A stretch of DNA of 64,000 bases from assembly GCF_002939385.1 (NCBI RefSeq), contig NZ_MULI01000021.1, positions 1 to 64,000 on the forward strand. Reading direction: 5' to 3'. The notes beneath the pieces are model-generated. The model was not told the origin of the DNA. It ran no database searches and worked only from the letters and a program-made list of their open reading frames with translations. Both the position numbers and the translations under genes were made by a program. Position 1 is the first letter of the stretch. Each line of letters starts with the position of its first letter. Origin of the DNA: Streptomyces sp. MH60 (GTDB lineage: Bacteria; Actinomycetota; Actinomycetes; Streptomycetales; Streptomycetaceae). Shown piece by piece: positions 52,022-62,071 of this stretch.

Positions 52022-52969
52022 TCAGGGGTGCCGGTCGCCGTCCCGGCCCTCGCCCGAGGGATCGGGGGCGGACAGGGCCTCGATCTCCGGGTGGTCGCGC
52101 AGGGCGGCGATGACCGCGTTCACCGCGGCGCGCCGCGGGGCGCCGCTCCGCACCACGACGGCGACGTTGCGGTGCACCGGCGGGCTCAGCCGCCGGGTGA
52201 CGACGGCATGGTCCGCCGTGACCGCGAGGGCGGGCAGCAGGGCGATCGAACCGGTCGTCTCGACGTGCCGCAGCAGCATGAGGTAGTTGCCGAACCGGCA
52301 GGCCACCCGGGGTTCGAACCCCGACTCCCGGCACAGCCGGACGGTCAGGTCCGCCATGTACGACTGCGGCCGGTCGCAGGCCCAGGTCTCCTCCTTGCAG
52401 GCAGCGAGGTCCACCGCGGTGCGGGAGGCCAGCGGATGGCCGTGCGGCAGCACCAGGACGACCGGGTCGCTGCCGAGCGACATCACTTCGAGGTCCGCGC
52501 CCCACGTCAGACCGGAGTAGTCGGTGGTGGTGACGACGACGTCGGCCTCGCCCGAGCGCAGGGCGGGGCCGCTCTCGTGCGGCTCCATCTCCACGAGTTC
52601 CAGGTGCAGGTGCGGGTGGGTGGCGGCCAGCCGGTTCGCCGCGGGGACGGCGAGGCTGTAGATGGCGCTCTGGAACACGGCGAGCCGCACGGTCCCGATG
52701 GGCTCGTCGTTCAGGGCCCGCAGTTCGGCCTCGACGTCGGCCATCCGGTCCAGGATCTCCCGGCCGCGGCGGGCCAGCAGGAGTCCGGCCGGAGTCAGCC
52801 GCACCCGGCGCCCGGTCCGCTCGATCAGCCGGCACCGGGTCTCGGTCTCCAGCACCGCCAGTTGCTGGGAGACCGTCGACGCGCTCAGATGCAGCGTCTC
52901 GGCGACCGCGCGGACCGTACCGAGCGTGTCGAGCTGGCTGAGCAGGTGCAGTCGTCCGGAGTTGAGCAC
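52022..52969 (-). CDS. LysR-family regulator, divergent from the aminotransferase
   Basis: A 315-residue activator. The winged helix-turn-helix is at residues 1-60 (LHLLSQLDTLGTVRAVAETL, HLSASTVSQQLAVLE), and the rest is the LysR substrate-binding domain. The start is GTG 52969; longer reading to 53077 would cover the divergent promoter and is rejected. No ribosome site is visible. The divergent target and the aminotransferase type recall dgdR-dgdA of Burkholderia, so it may sense a 2,2-dialkylglycine or a related amino acid. Confidence 0.9.
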   Translation of the reverse strand: MLNSGRLHLLSQLDTLGTVRAVAETLHLSASTVSQQLAVLETETRCRLIERTGRRVRLTPAGLLLARRGREILDRMADVEAELRALNDEPIGTVRLAVFQSAIYSLAVPAANRLAATHPHLHLELVEMEPHESGPALRSGEADVVVTTTDYSGLTWGADLEVMSLGSDPVVLVLPHGHPLASRTAVDLAACKEETWACDRPQSYMADLTVRLCRESGFEPRVACRFGNYLMLLRHVETTGSIALLPALAVTADHAVVTRRLSPPVHRNVAVVVRSGAPRRAAVNAVIAALRDHPEIEALSAPDPSGEGRDGDRHP

Positions 52970-53000
52970 GCGGCGATGATACGGCGCACACCGGCTTGTT

Positions 53001-54389
<1,389 letters not shown>

Positions 54390-54395
54390 CACGAA

Positions 54396-54431
54396 GGCCC
54401 CGGCGGCCTGGGGTTCCAGGTCGCCGGGGCC
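54396..54431. terminator. Bidirectional terminator
   Basis: GGCCCCGGCG (54396-54405) pairs with CGCCGGGGCC (54422-54431), with CCTGG/CCAGG pairing inside, in the 63-bp gap between convergent aminotransferase and MMPL genes. Confidence 0.82.
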
Positions 54432-54452
54432 GCGCGTGCGATGTCGCGGGTG

Positions 54453-56672
54453 TCAGACCCCGGCCGTCTCCGGCTCGCGGACGGGCTCCGCGGGCGCGGC
54501 GGTGTCGCCGAGTTCGCGGTGCAGCTTCTCGCCCTCGACGTCGACGTTCGGCAGGACGCGGTCCAGCCACCTGGGCAGCCACCAGGCCTTGGTGCCGAGC
54601 AGGGCGAGCACCGCGGGCACGATGGCCATGCGGACCACGAAGGCGTCGAAGAGCACCGCGATCGCGAGGCCGAAGCCCATCATCTTGATCATGGCGTCGT
54701 TCTCCAGGATGAAGCCGGAGAAGACGCTGATCATGATGATCGCGGCCGCCGCGACGACCCGGCCGCCGTGGGTGAAGCCCGTGGTGACGGAGTCGGCGGC
54801 GGACTGTCCGTGGACGTACGCCTCCCGCATGCGGGTGACGAGGAAGACCTCGTAGTCCATCGCCAGGCCGAAGACCACGCCGATCATGAAGATGGGCATC
54901 ATCGACATGATCGGGCCCGGCTGGTCCACGCCGAACACGTCGGCGAGCCAGCCCCACTGGAAGACCGCGACCACCGCGCCGAGCGCCGCGGCCACCGAGA
55001 GCAGGAAGCCCAGGGCCGCCTTCAGCGGGACGAGGACCGAGCGGAACACCAGCATCAGGAGCAGGAAGGCGAGCCCGACGACCAGCGCCAGGTAGGGGAT
55101 CAGCGCGTCGTCCAGGGTCTGCGAGAAGTCGATCGTCATCGCGGTCGCGCCGGTGACCAGCATGGTCGCGCCGGTGTCGGCCCGGATGTCGCCGGACAGC
55201 GAGCGGAGGTCGTGCACCAGCGACTCGGTGGCGATGTCGCTCGGGCCGGTCTTGGGTATCACGGTGAGGACGGCGGTGTCGCCCTTGTCGTTGAAGTTGG
55301 CCGGGGTGACGGCCGCGGCCTTGCCGAGACCGGTGATCTTCTCGCCGACGGCGTCCGCGGCGGCCTTCGGATCGTCGGCGCCGCGTGCGTCCACGGTGAC
55401 CATCAGCGGGCCGTTGAACCCGGCCCCGAAGGACTCGGACAGCATGTCGTAGGCCTTGCGCTGGGTGGTGTCGGGGGCCGAGCTGCCCTCGTCGGGCAGG
55501 CCCAGCTCCATACTGGCGGCCGGTACGGCGATCACGCCGAGTCCGAGGACCGCGGTCAGCAGTACGGTGACCGGGCGCCGCTGTACGAAGCGGGCCCAGC
55601 GGGTGCCGAGCTTCGGCTTGCCGGCGGCGGTCCGCGCCCCGGCGGGCGCCTTGCGGTCCTTGCGGCTCAGCGCCCGCTTGCCGGCGAAGCCGAGCAGTGC
55701 CGGGGTGAGGGTGAGGGCGATCAGCACGGCGATGCCGACGGTGCCGGCGGCGGCCAGGCCCATCTTGGTGAGGATCGGGATGTTGACGATGGCGAGACCC
55801 GCCAGGGCCACGACGACGGTCAGTCCGGCGAAGACCACCGCGGAGCCCGCGGTGCCGACCGCGCGTCCGGCCGCCTCCTCGGGGGCGCGGCCCTCGGCTA
55901 TCTCGGCCCGGTAGCGGGAGACGATGAACAGGGCGTAGTCGATGGCGACCGCGAGGCCGATCATCATGGCGAGCGTGGAGGTCGTGGCGGACAGCTCCAG
56001 GGTGCTGCCGAGTGCCCCGATGGCGGAGATGCCGATGCCGACACCGATGATCGCCGAGAGCAGCGGCATACCGGCCGCGACCAGTGAGCCGAAGGTCAGC
56101 AGGAGCACGATCGCGGCGACGCCGATGCCGATCAGCTCGGCGGTGCCGCCCATCTCCTGCTCGGCCACGACCGCGTCGCCGCCGGTCTCGACGGTGTACC
56201 CGCCCTCGCGGGCGGCGTCGGTGGCGGCGGTGAGCGAGTCGCGGGCCTCGTCGGTCAGCTCCATCGCGTTGACCTTGTAGGTCACGGAGGCGTAGGCGGT
56301 GGTGCCGTCCTTGCTGACGGCGTTCGCCTTGAACGGGTCGTCCACCGAGGCGACCTGCGGGCCGGCCTTCAGGTCGGCGACCAGTTCCTCGACCCGGTCC
56401 TTGCCGGCCGCGCCGGATATCTTCGCGCCCTCGGGGGCACGGATCACGACACGGGCCGCGGCGCCCTCGGCGCTGGCGGCCGGGAACTGCTCGTCGAGCA
56501 GGTCGAACGCCTTCTGGGACTCGGTGCCCGGCATGGAGAAGGAGTCTTCGGGCGGGGCCGGTGCGGCGGACGAGGCGACGCCGGCGCCCACGAGCAGGGC
56601 CACCCACAGCAGGGCGACGAGGCCGCGGCGCCGGAACGCCCTCCGGCCGAGTCGATAAAGAAACGTAGCCAC
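54453..56672 (-). CDS. MMPL-family RND transporter (2)
   Basis: A 739-residue exporter of the MMPL group with twelve predicted spans. The proton-relay Asp-Tyr motifs are AVAIDYALFIVSRYRAE and VFGLAMDYEVFLVTRMRE. It resembles the exporter at 48861 in layout but not closely in sequence, so it is not a recent duplicate. GTG 56672 gives the usual FLYRLGRRAFRRRG start; a TTG at 56684 is possible. No adjacent regulator on its own side is evident. Confidence 0.92.
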   Translation of the reverse strand: MATFLYRLGRRAFRRRGLVALLWVALLVGAGVASSAAPAPPEDSFSMPGTESQKAFDLLDEQFPAASAEGAAARVVIRAPEGAKISGAAGKDRVEELVADLKAGPQVASVDDPFKANAVSKDGTTAYASVTYKVNAMELTDEARDSLTAATDAAREGGYTVETGGDAVVAEQEMGGTAELIGIGVAAIVLLLTFGSLVAAGMPLLSAIIGVGIGISAIGALGSTLELSATTSTLAMMIGLAVAIDYALFIVSRYRAEIAEGRAPEEAAGRAVGTAGSAVVFAGLTVVVALAGLAIVNIPILTKMGLAAAGTVGIAVLIALTLTPALLGFAGKRALSRKDRKAPAGARTAAGKPKLGTRWARFVQRRPVTVLLTAVLGLGVIAVPAASMELGLPDEGSSAPDTTQRKAYDMLSESFGAGFNGPLMVTVDARGADDPKAAADAVGEKITGLGKAAAVTPANFNDKGDTAVLTVIPKTGPSDIATESLVHDLRSLSGDIRADTGATMLVTGATAMTIDFSQTLDDALIPYLALVVGLAFLLLMLVFRSVLVPLKAALGFLLSVAAALGAVVAVFQWGWLADVFGVDQPGPIMSMMPIFMIGVVFGLAMDYEVFLVTRMREAYVHGQSAADSVTTGFTHGGRVVAAAAIIMISVFSGFILENDAMIKMMGFGLAIAVLFDAFVVRMAIVPAVLALLGTKAWWLPRWLDRVLPNVDVEGEKLHRELGDTAAPAEPVREPETAGV

Positions 56673-57141
56673 CTTTTGGACCAATCCGTCGGGTTACGGG
56701 CAGGACGAAGACCCGGCACATGGGGGGAAGGCGGACGCGCTCACCGGGGTACACCTTCATGCTCGCCCGGGGTTCTCGGCATTTACTCCGACCCTGGGTC
56801 TGGACTGGCGTACTGCGTGGGGTGTAGTGGGGTCCCGCGCCCCTCTCCCCTCGGTGTAGATCACGAAGATGCGTGTACTCCGCATTTCGTTGCCGGGGGC
56901 AGCCGACGTCTCCGGCGGCCTCGGGGTCCACGTGGGTGGTCGGGCCGCGTTCGCGCTCGGCCGGAGTGGGACCGTCCAGAAGGAGGTCGAGGGCCTGCTG
57001 GGGGGCGGGGGGCGTCCGTGCGCCGTTCCGGGCCCCGCTGGGCGACAGCCGACGACAGGGCGGTGGTTGACCTTCACCTTGGGGCAGGCCGCAGCATCGG
57101 TGTCACCGGGCGACGCGCCCGGTACGAGGAGGAATGGGCCC
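56673..57141. promoter_or_regulatory. 469-bp intergenic region with a MerR-type promoter candidate
   Basis: No convincing gene lies here; open frames through it have no recognisable domain. TTGACC at 57067-57072 followed, after a long 19-bp spacer, by CAGCAT (57092-57097) has the stretched geometry used by MerR regulators. The spacer begins TTCACCTTGGGGCA, the left half of a dyad typical of MerR sites, while the right half is degenerate. This would autoregulate the MerR-PP2C gene. Confidence 0.4.
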
Positions 57142-58224
57142 GTGGGCACGGAGTTGCTGACCATCGGGGCGTTCGCGAAGGCGACCCGGCTGTCGCCGAA
57201 GGCGCTGCGCCTCTACGACGAGCTGGGCCTGCTGCCGCCCGCCCGCGTCGACCCGGTCTCCGGCTACCGCCGCTACGCCCCGGAACAGGTGGAGCGGGCC
57301 CGGCTCGTGGCCTGGCTGCGGCGCCTGGGGATGCCGCTGGTCCGCATCCGGCACGTGTGCTCGCTGGACGCCCGCGCGGCGGCCGGGGAGATCCGCGCCT
57401 TCTGGGCGCGGGCCGAGGCCGAGGCCGCCGCCCGCCGGGACCTGGCCGCCTTCCTCGTCGACCACCTCACCCGGAAGGACCCCGCCGTGGCTCCCCTCTC
57501 TCCTGCCCTGAACCTGCGTTACGCCGCCGCCTCCGACATCGGTCTGGTCCGCGAGAGCAACCAGGACACCGCCTACGCGGGCTCCCGCCTGCTGGCCGTC
57601 GCCGACGGGTACGGCGCCGGCGGTGCCCCGGCGAGCGCGGCCGCCGTCGGGGCGCTCCGGCGGCTGGAGGACGACGGCGTCCCGGCCGGCGGTCTCCTCA
57701 ACGTCCTCGCGGACGCCGTCGAGGAGGCCGAGCGGGCCGTGTACGACGCCGTGGGAGCCGGCTGTGCGCCGGAGGCGGCCGGTACGACCCTCACCGCGAT
57801 GCTGTGGACGGGGTCGCAGCTCGGCCTGGTCCACATCGGCGACTCGCGCGTGTACCTGCTGCGCGACGGGGAGCTGTTCCAGATCACGCACGACCACACC
57901 GTCGTGCAGTCGATGGTCGACGAGGGCCGCCTCACGCCGGAGGAGGCCGCCTCACACCCCCAGCGGTCGCTGCTGGTACGGGCCCTGGGCGGCGGCGCCG
58001 ACGCCAGGGCCGAGATGCGTCTGCAGGACGCCCGGTCCGGGGACCGCTACCTGCTCTGCTCCGACGGCCTGTCGACCGTGGTGCCGGGCGACGAGATCCG
58101 CCGGGTGCTCGCCGCCCCCGGTGAGCCCGGGCGGGCCGTCGGTGAACTGGTGGCACTCGCCAACGGATCCGGCGGTCCCGACAACGTCAGCTGTGTCGTC
58201 GCCGATGTCGTGACCGCCGGGTGA
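57142..58224 (+). CDS. MerR-PP2C fusion: DNA-binding domain joined to a Ser/Thr phosphatase
   Basis: A 360-residue fusion. Residues 1-112 are a full MerR unit: LTIGAFAKATRLSPKALRLY for the helix-turn-helix, SGYRRYAPEQV for the wing, then a long helix where MerR proteins dimerise. After a short linker, residues 125-358 are a PPM/PP2C phosphatase: SDIGLVRESNQD (Asp132, Asp142), VADGYGAGG (Asp155; the canonical DGMGG is altered), HIGDSRVYLLRDG, CSDGL and GPDNVS. All main metal Asp residues remain, so activity is plausible. GGAGG lies nine bases before GTG 57142; a frame open to 56869 is rejected. It stands alone and converges with the AlkZ-like gene. Confidence 0.9.
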   Translation: MGTELLTIGAFAKATRLSPKALRLYDELGLLPPARVDPVSGYRRYAPEQVERARLVAWLRRLGMPLVRIRHVCSLDARAAAGEIRAFWARAEAEAAARRDLAAFLVDHLTRKDPAVAPLSPALNLRYAAASDIGLVRESNQDTAYAGSRLLAVADGYGAGGAPASAAAVGALRRLEDDGVPAGGLLNVLADAVEEAERAVYDAVGAGCAPEAAGTTLTAMLWTGSQLGLVHIGDSRVYLLRDGELFQITHDHTVVQSMVDEGRLTPEEAASHPQRSLLVRALGGGADARAEMRLQDARSGDRYLLCSDGLSTVVPGDEIRRVLAAPGEPGRAVGELVALANGSGGPDNVSCVVADVVTAG

Positions 58225-58249
58225 CTCCTGTCCTTCGGCCCGCCCGGGC

Positions 58250-59185
58250 TCAGGGGGGAGGTGCCGCCCCGACCATGACCCGGTCGCTGTCGCCCTCGGA
58301 GAGGAAGGAGGCGAGGGCCCGCCCCTCCTCGACGACCTGGGCACGCTCAGGCCGGGTGAGCCGCCGCAACGGGGTGACGGTCACCGTGTCGCCCTCGACG
58401 GTCCAGGTCGCGGAGACCCGGCCGTCGACGAGGACGAATCGGGCGCCGGTGACCGACAGACCGCGGTGCGCGTCGTCGATGATCCGGCCGCGGTCCTGGT
58501 AGCCGAGGACCGCGTTGTCGAAGGCCGGCAGGAACCGCACGGGGGCCGGGGCGTCCGGGCCGGGGCGCGGCGCGTCGGGCAGGTCCAGCAGTTCCCGGCC
58601 CCGCTCGTCGCGGAAGGCGACCAGTTCCCCGCGCACCGCCGCGACCGCGGCCGGCAGCCCCGCGAGCCCGCACCAGGCACGCAGGTCCGCCGAGGCGGCC
58701 GGCCCGAACGCGGCCAGGTAGCGCCGTACGAGCGCGGCACCGACCGGATCGGTGCCCGGCGGGGCCGGCGGGAGGTCGCCCATGGAGCGTGGCTCGCCGT
58801 CGGCCAGGACCGCCCGGCCCGCCGCCGCGAGTTCGTCGAGGTCGACCCCGGCGAGTTCGCGGCGGTAGGTGCCGAGGACGCGTCCGCGCAGCATGGCGTC
58901 GTGGCGCGAGCGCCAGGCCAGTACGTCCTCGGCGGTGACGAGGTGGACGGTGCGGCGCATCAGGTGGGTGCGCACGACCCGACGCCCGGCCAGCAGGTCG
59001 TCGAGCGCCCGCGGTGCGAAGTCGCGCAGCCTCGACCACAGTCCGACGAACGGTTCCTGCGGTTCCTGTGCCTGCATGCCGCCGAGGTGTGCGACGGCGT
59101 CGGGGACCGGGCGGTCCGCGCGGTCGAGCAGCAGCTGCCGGGCGAGTGCGGCCCGGTTCAGCGACCGGGCGTCGAGCACGCTCAC
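58250..59185 (-). CDS. Winged-helix AlkZ-like protein (HTH_42 / YcaQ family)
   Basis: A 311-residue protein of the family that includes the DNA glycosylases AlkZ and YcaQ. ARQLLLDRADRPVPDAVAHLGGMQAQEP opens the family fold (motif positions about 14-40), VVRTHLMRRTVHLV marks the first winged helix, and the glycosylase-style catalytic QXQ/QXD position corresponds here to MQAQEPQEP. The usual C-terminal FLPAFDNAVLGYQDR is present. It may excise bulky or crosslinked bases or protect against a self-made alkylator, but many members are uncharacterised. GTG 59185 overlaps the VOC stop as GTGA. Confidence 0.85.
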   Translation of the reverse strand: MSVLDARSLNRAALARQLLLDRADRPVPDAVAHLGGMQAQEPQEPFVGLWSRLRDFAPRALDDLLAGRRVVRTHLMRRTVHLVTAEDVLAWRSRHDAMLRGRVLGTYRRELAGVDLDELAAAGRAVLADGEPRSMGDLPPAPPGTDPVGAALVRRYLAAFGPAASADLRAWCGLAGLPAAVAAVRGELVAFRDERGRELLDLPDAPRPGPDAPAPVRFLPAFDNAVLGYQDRGRIIDDAHRGLSVTGARFVLVDGRVSATWTVEGDTVTVTPLRRLTRPERAQVVEEGRALASFLSEGDSDRVMVGAAPPP

Positions 59186-59604
59186 GCGTTGTACTCGCTC
59201 ACCACGTCCAGGACCCAGGTGACGCCGAACCGGTCCCGCAGCATGCCGTAGAGGGGTGCCCACGGCGCGGCCCCGAGCGGCCGCAGGACGGTCGCGCCCC
59301 CGGCGAGCTTCTCCCAGTACGCGGTGATCTCCTCGGCGCTCTCGCCGCGGACCGAGACGAAGAACGCGTTCTCGCCCCGGTTCCACGGCAGGTCGGACGG
59401 CACGTCGTAGGCCATCACGCTCGGGCCGTCGGCGCTGGACACCTGGCCGAACATCACCTGGTCGGCCGCGGCGGGGTCCTGGACGTTTCCGGCGTCCTCG
59501 TACGTCACCAGGGTCAGGTCACCGCCGAACGCGGACCGGTAGAAGGTGAGTGCTGCGCGGGCGTCGCCACGGAAGTTCAGGTGGGTCACGGCTTTCGCGG
59601 TCAC
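59182..59604 (-). CDS. VOC-family protein (PhnB/3-demethylubiquinone-methyltransferase-like)
   Basis: A 140-residue protein of the glyoxalase-like fold, PhnB type: THLNFRGDARAALTFYRSAF at the start, SVMAYDVPS, then WAPLYGMLRDRFGVTWVLDV at the end. Members bind metal and small electrophiles, and some give resistance to drugs. GTG 59604 has AAGGAG six bases upstream. Its stop overlaps the AlkZ-like start; it is divergent from a WYL regulator, which probably controls it. Confidence 0.9.
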   Translation of the reverse strand: MTAKAVTHLNFRGDARAALTFYRSAFGGDLTLVTYEDAGNVQDPAAADQVMFGQVSSADGPSVMAYDVPSDLPWNRGENAFFVSVRGESAEEITAYWEKLAGGATVLRPLGAAPWAPLYGMLRDRFGVTWVLDVVSEYNA

Positions 59605-59737
59605 GACGGGCTCCTTGCCATCACGGTGGGACGGCCCGCGGTGCGGGCCGCCGCGGGACCGGTTCCGGCCCCGCGGCGCCCACTCTGCTGCGGGTAGCGG
59701 TCAGGTTGTGGCCGCTATGTGCGTCAGCATGGTGGTC

Positions 59738-60739
59738 ATGCAGAAGACCTCGGCCCGGCTGCTGTCCCTGCTCTCGCTGCTCCAGGCCCGCCGGGACTGG
59801 CCCGGCGCGGTGCTGGCCGAGCGGCTGGACGTCAGCCCGCGCACCCTGCGCCGCGACGTCGACCGGCTCCGTGAGCTGGGCTATCCGGTCCGGGCGGTGA
59901 AGGGCCCCGACGGCGGCTACCGCCTGGACGCCGGGACGCGGTTGCCGCCGCTGCTCTTCGACGACGAGCAGGCGGTCGCCCTCGCCGTCGCGCTGCGCAC
60001 CGCGGCCGCCACCGGCGCCGGGATCGAGGACGGCGCGGCACGGGCGCTGGCGACCCTGCGCCAGGTCATGCCCGCCCGGCTGCGGCACCGGATCGACGCC
60101 CTCCAGGTGACCTCCGTCGCACGGTCCGCTCCCCTGCCGCAGCCCCAGGCGGACACCGGCGTCCTGATGCAGCTCAGCGCCGCCGTCCAGGCCCGCGAGG
60201 TGCTGCGCTTCGACCACGTCCCGGCCCGCCCCACGAGCGCCGCCCCCGGGGCCGCGCCGCCCCCGCGCCGGGTGGAGCCGCACCATCTCGTCACCCGGGG
60301 CGGGCGCTGGTACCTGGTGGCCTGGGACCTGGACCGCGAGGACTGGCGGGTCTTCCGCGCCGACCGGGTGACCCCGCGCACGCCCACCGGTCCCCGCTTC
60401 ACCCCGAGGGATCTGCCGGGCGGGGACGTGGCCGCGTTCCTGACCGGCAGGTTCCGCGGCTCCGACGGCTCCCCGGACTGGCCCTGCCGCGGAACGGCCG
60501 TGCTCCACCTGCCCGCCTCCGCGGTGTCCCCGCACGCCGCCGACGGGACCGTCGAGGAACTGGGGCCCGACCGCTGCCGGCTGACGACGGGCTCCTGGTC
60601 GTGGCCCTCGCTCGCCGCCGCCTTCTGCCTCTTCGACACCGACGTCGAGGTCGTGGGCCCGCCCCCGCTCAAGGACGCGTTCGCCCGGCTGGCCGGCCGC
60701 TGCGCCAGGGCCGCCGCGGCGGGCGCCGGGCCGCGGTGA
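59738..60739 (+). CDS. YafY-type WYL-domain regulator
   Basis: A 333-residue regulator. The N-terminal HTH_11-type winged helix (LLSLLSLLQARRDWPGAVLA, DVSPRTLRRDVDRLRELGY) is followed by a WYL domain with VEPHHLVTRGGRWYLVAWD and a C-terminal WCX extension. WYL proteins respond to ligands such as single-stranded nucleic acid or nucleotides, and often control DNA-repair genes. The divergent partner is a VOC/AlkZ-like pair. ATGs at 59717 and 59729 are possible; 59738 gives a standard start. Confidence 0.9.
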   Translation: MQKTSARLLSLLSLLQARRDWPGAVLAERLDVSPRTLRRDVDRLRELGYPVRAVKGPDGGYRLDAGTRLPPLLFDDEQAVALAVALRTAAATGAGIEDGAARALATLRQVMPARLRHRIDALQVTSVARSAPLPQPQADTGVLMQLSAAVQAREVLRFDHVPARPTSAAPGAAPPPRRVEPHHLVTRGGRWYLVAWDLDREDWRVFRADRVTPRTPTGPRFTPRDLPGGDVAAFLTGRFRGSDGSPDWPCRGTAVLHLPASAVSPHAADGTVEELGPDRCRLTTGSWSWPSLAAAFCLFDTDVEVVGPPPLKDAFARLAGRCARAAAAGAGPR

Positions 60740-60760
60740 ACGCCGCCCACCGGGCCGGGG

Positions 60761-62008
60761 TCACACCCGCTGGGCCCGCTCCACGCTCGCGGTCTCGGTG
60801 ACCGGGCCGCCGCTCATCACGACGCGCGACCGGCTGTGCAGCCGCAGGGAGACGGCGGCGAAGCCGATCGCGACCAGGGTCATCGCCCCGCCCGCCCAGG
60901 CGGTGCCGGCGTACCCGAAGTCCGCGTCGATCACCGTGCCGCCGAGCCAGGGGCCGCCGGTGTTGCCCAGGTTGAACGCGGCGGTCGTCGTCGCGCCCGC
61001 GAGGGTGGGCGCGGCACCGGCGACGTTGAACATGCGCGCGTTGAGCGCGGGCGCCGTGTAGAACGCGGAGACGCCGAGCAGCAGCGACAGGACGATCACG
61101 ACGGCGGGGCTGGAGGCGAACAGCGCCAGGGCGGCCAGCAGCACCGTCGACGCGGTGATGCCGGAGAGCAGTACGCCGAACAGGTGCGCGTCGGCGACCC
61201 GGCCGCCGATCACCGTGCCGATCAGCGCACCGACGCCGAACAGCGCCAGCACGGCCGGCACCCAGCCGTCCGCGAGGCCCGCCACGTCGGTGAGCAGCGG
61301 CGCGAGGTAGGAGAAGGCGCAGAAGACGCCGCCGGCGGCGAGCGCGGTCACCACGATGGACAGCCAGACCTGACGGTCCCGGTAGATCGCCAGCTCGCCC
61401 CGCAGCCGGGGGCGCCGCTCGGGCAGCGGGATGCGCGGGATCAGGGTCACCACGCCGATGAGCGCGACGGCGGACGCACCGCCCACGGCCCAGAACGCGG
61501 ACCGCCAGCCCAGGTGCTCGCCGAGGAAGGCGCCCGCCGGGACGCCGAGGACGTTGGCGATGGACAGTCCGCCGATCATCACGGCCATCGCGCGGGCCCG
61601 CGCGGTCACCGGCACCATCGCGATGGCCACGGCCGCGCCCACCGCCCAGAAACCGGCGCAGGCGAGCGCGCTGACGACCCGTGAGACGAACAGGACCTCG
61701 TAGCCCGTCGCGAGCGCTCCCGCGACCTGGCCGATACCGAACACCGAGATCAGCGCGACCAGCGTGGTCTTGCGGGGCAGGCGCAGCGTCGCGACGGCGA
61801 GCAGCGGCGCGCCGGCCACCATGCCGATCGCGAACGCCGATATCAGCAGCCCGGCTCGCGGGATCGACACGTCCATGTCGTCGGCGATCGGCGGCAGCAG
61901 CCCCGAGAGCATGAACTCGCTGGTGCCGAGCGCGAAGACGGACAGGCCGAGGATGTAGACGGCGAGCGGCATGCGTCCGGCCGTGGGCCGTGGGGAGGAG
62001 TCGGGCAT
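60761..62008 (-). CDS. MFS drug exporter, Cmx/CmrA chloramphenicol type
   Basis: A 415-residue transporter with twelve spans. AVYILGLSVFALGTSEFMLS and AFAIGMVAGAPLLAVATLRL, with the G-x-P-x-G antiporter motif after span 5 (NVLGVPAGAFLG), match the Cml/Cmx group of DHA1 exporters in actinomycetes, which expel chloramphenicol; other amphenicols or sugars are possible. ATG 62008 has no ribosome site, and a 12-bp inverted repeat overlaps it. An ATG at 62041 would add 11 residues. It lies 63 bp downstream of the oxidoreductase gene. Confidence 0.85.
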   Translation of the reverse strand: MPDSSPRPTAGRMPLAVYILGLSVFALGTSEFMLSGLLPPIADDMDVSIPRAGLLISAFAIGMVAGAPLLAVATLRLPRKTTLVALISVFGIGQVAGALATGYEVLFVSRVVSALACAGFWAVGAAVAIAMVPVTARARAMAVMIGGLSIANVLGVPAGAFLGEHLGWRSAFWAVGGASAVALIGVVTLIPRIPLPERRPRLRGELAIYRDRQVWLSIVVTALAAGGVFCAFSYLAPLLTDVAGLADGWVPAVLALFGVGALIGTVIGGRVADAHLFGVLLSGITASTVLLAALALFASSPAVVIVLSLLLGVSAFYTAPALNARMFNVAGAAPTLAGATTTAAFNLGNTGGPWLGGTVIDADFGYAGTAWAGGAMTLVAIGFAAVSLRLHSRSRVVMSGGPVTETASVERAQRV

Positions 62009-62019
62009 GACAGGTGTCA
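62008..62019. promoter_or_regulatory. Inverted repeat over the MFS exporter start
   Basis: TGACA-GG-TGTCA overlaps the ATG (62006-62008) of the exporter and includes a TTGACA on the minus strand. This shape suits a MarR/TetR or GntR operator. Confidence 0.4.
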
Positions 62020-62071
62020 ACGGAGCCCCGCTGCCCGCCATTCCCGTGGCGGACTCCGTCTCACGATGCGG

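Noticed and set aside
56869-57141. Upstream extension of the MerR-PP2C frame
   Set aside because: The extra 91 residues match no domain, the MerR fold starts at 57142 with a good ribosome site, and the extension crosses the candidate promoter.
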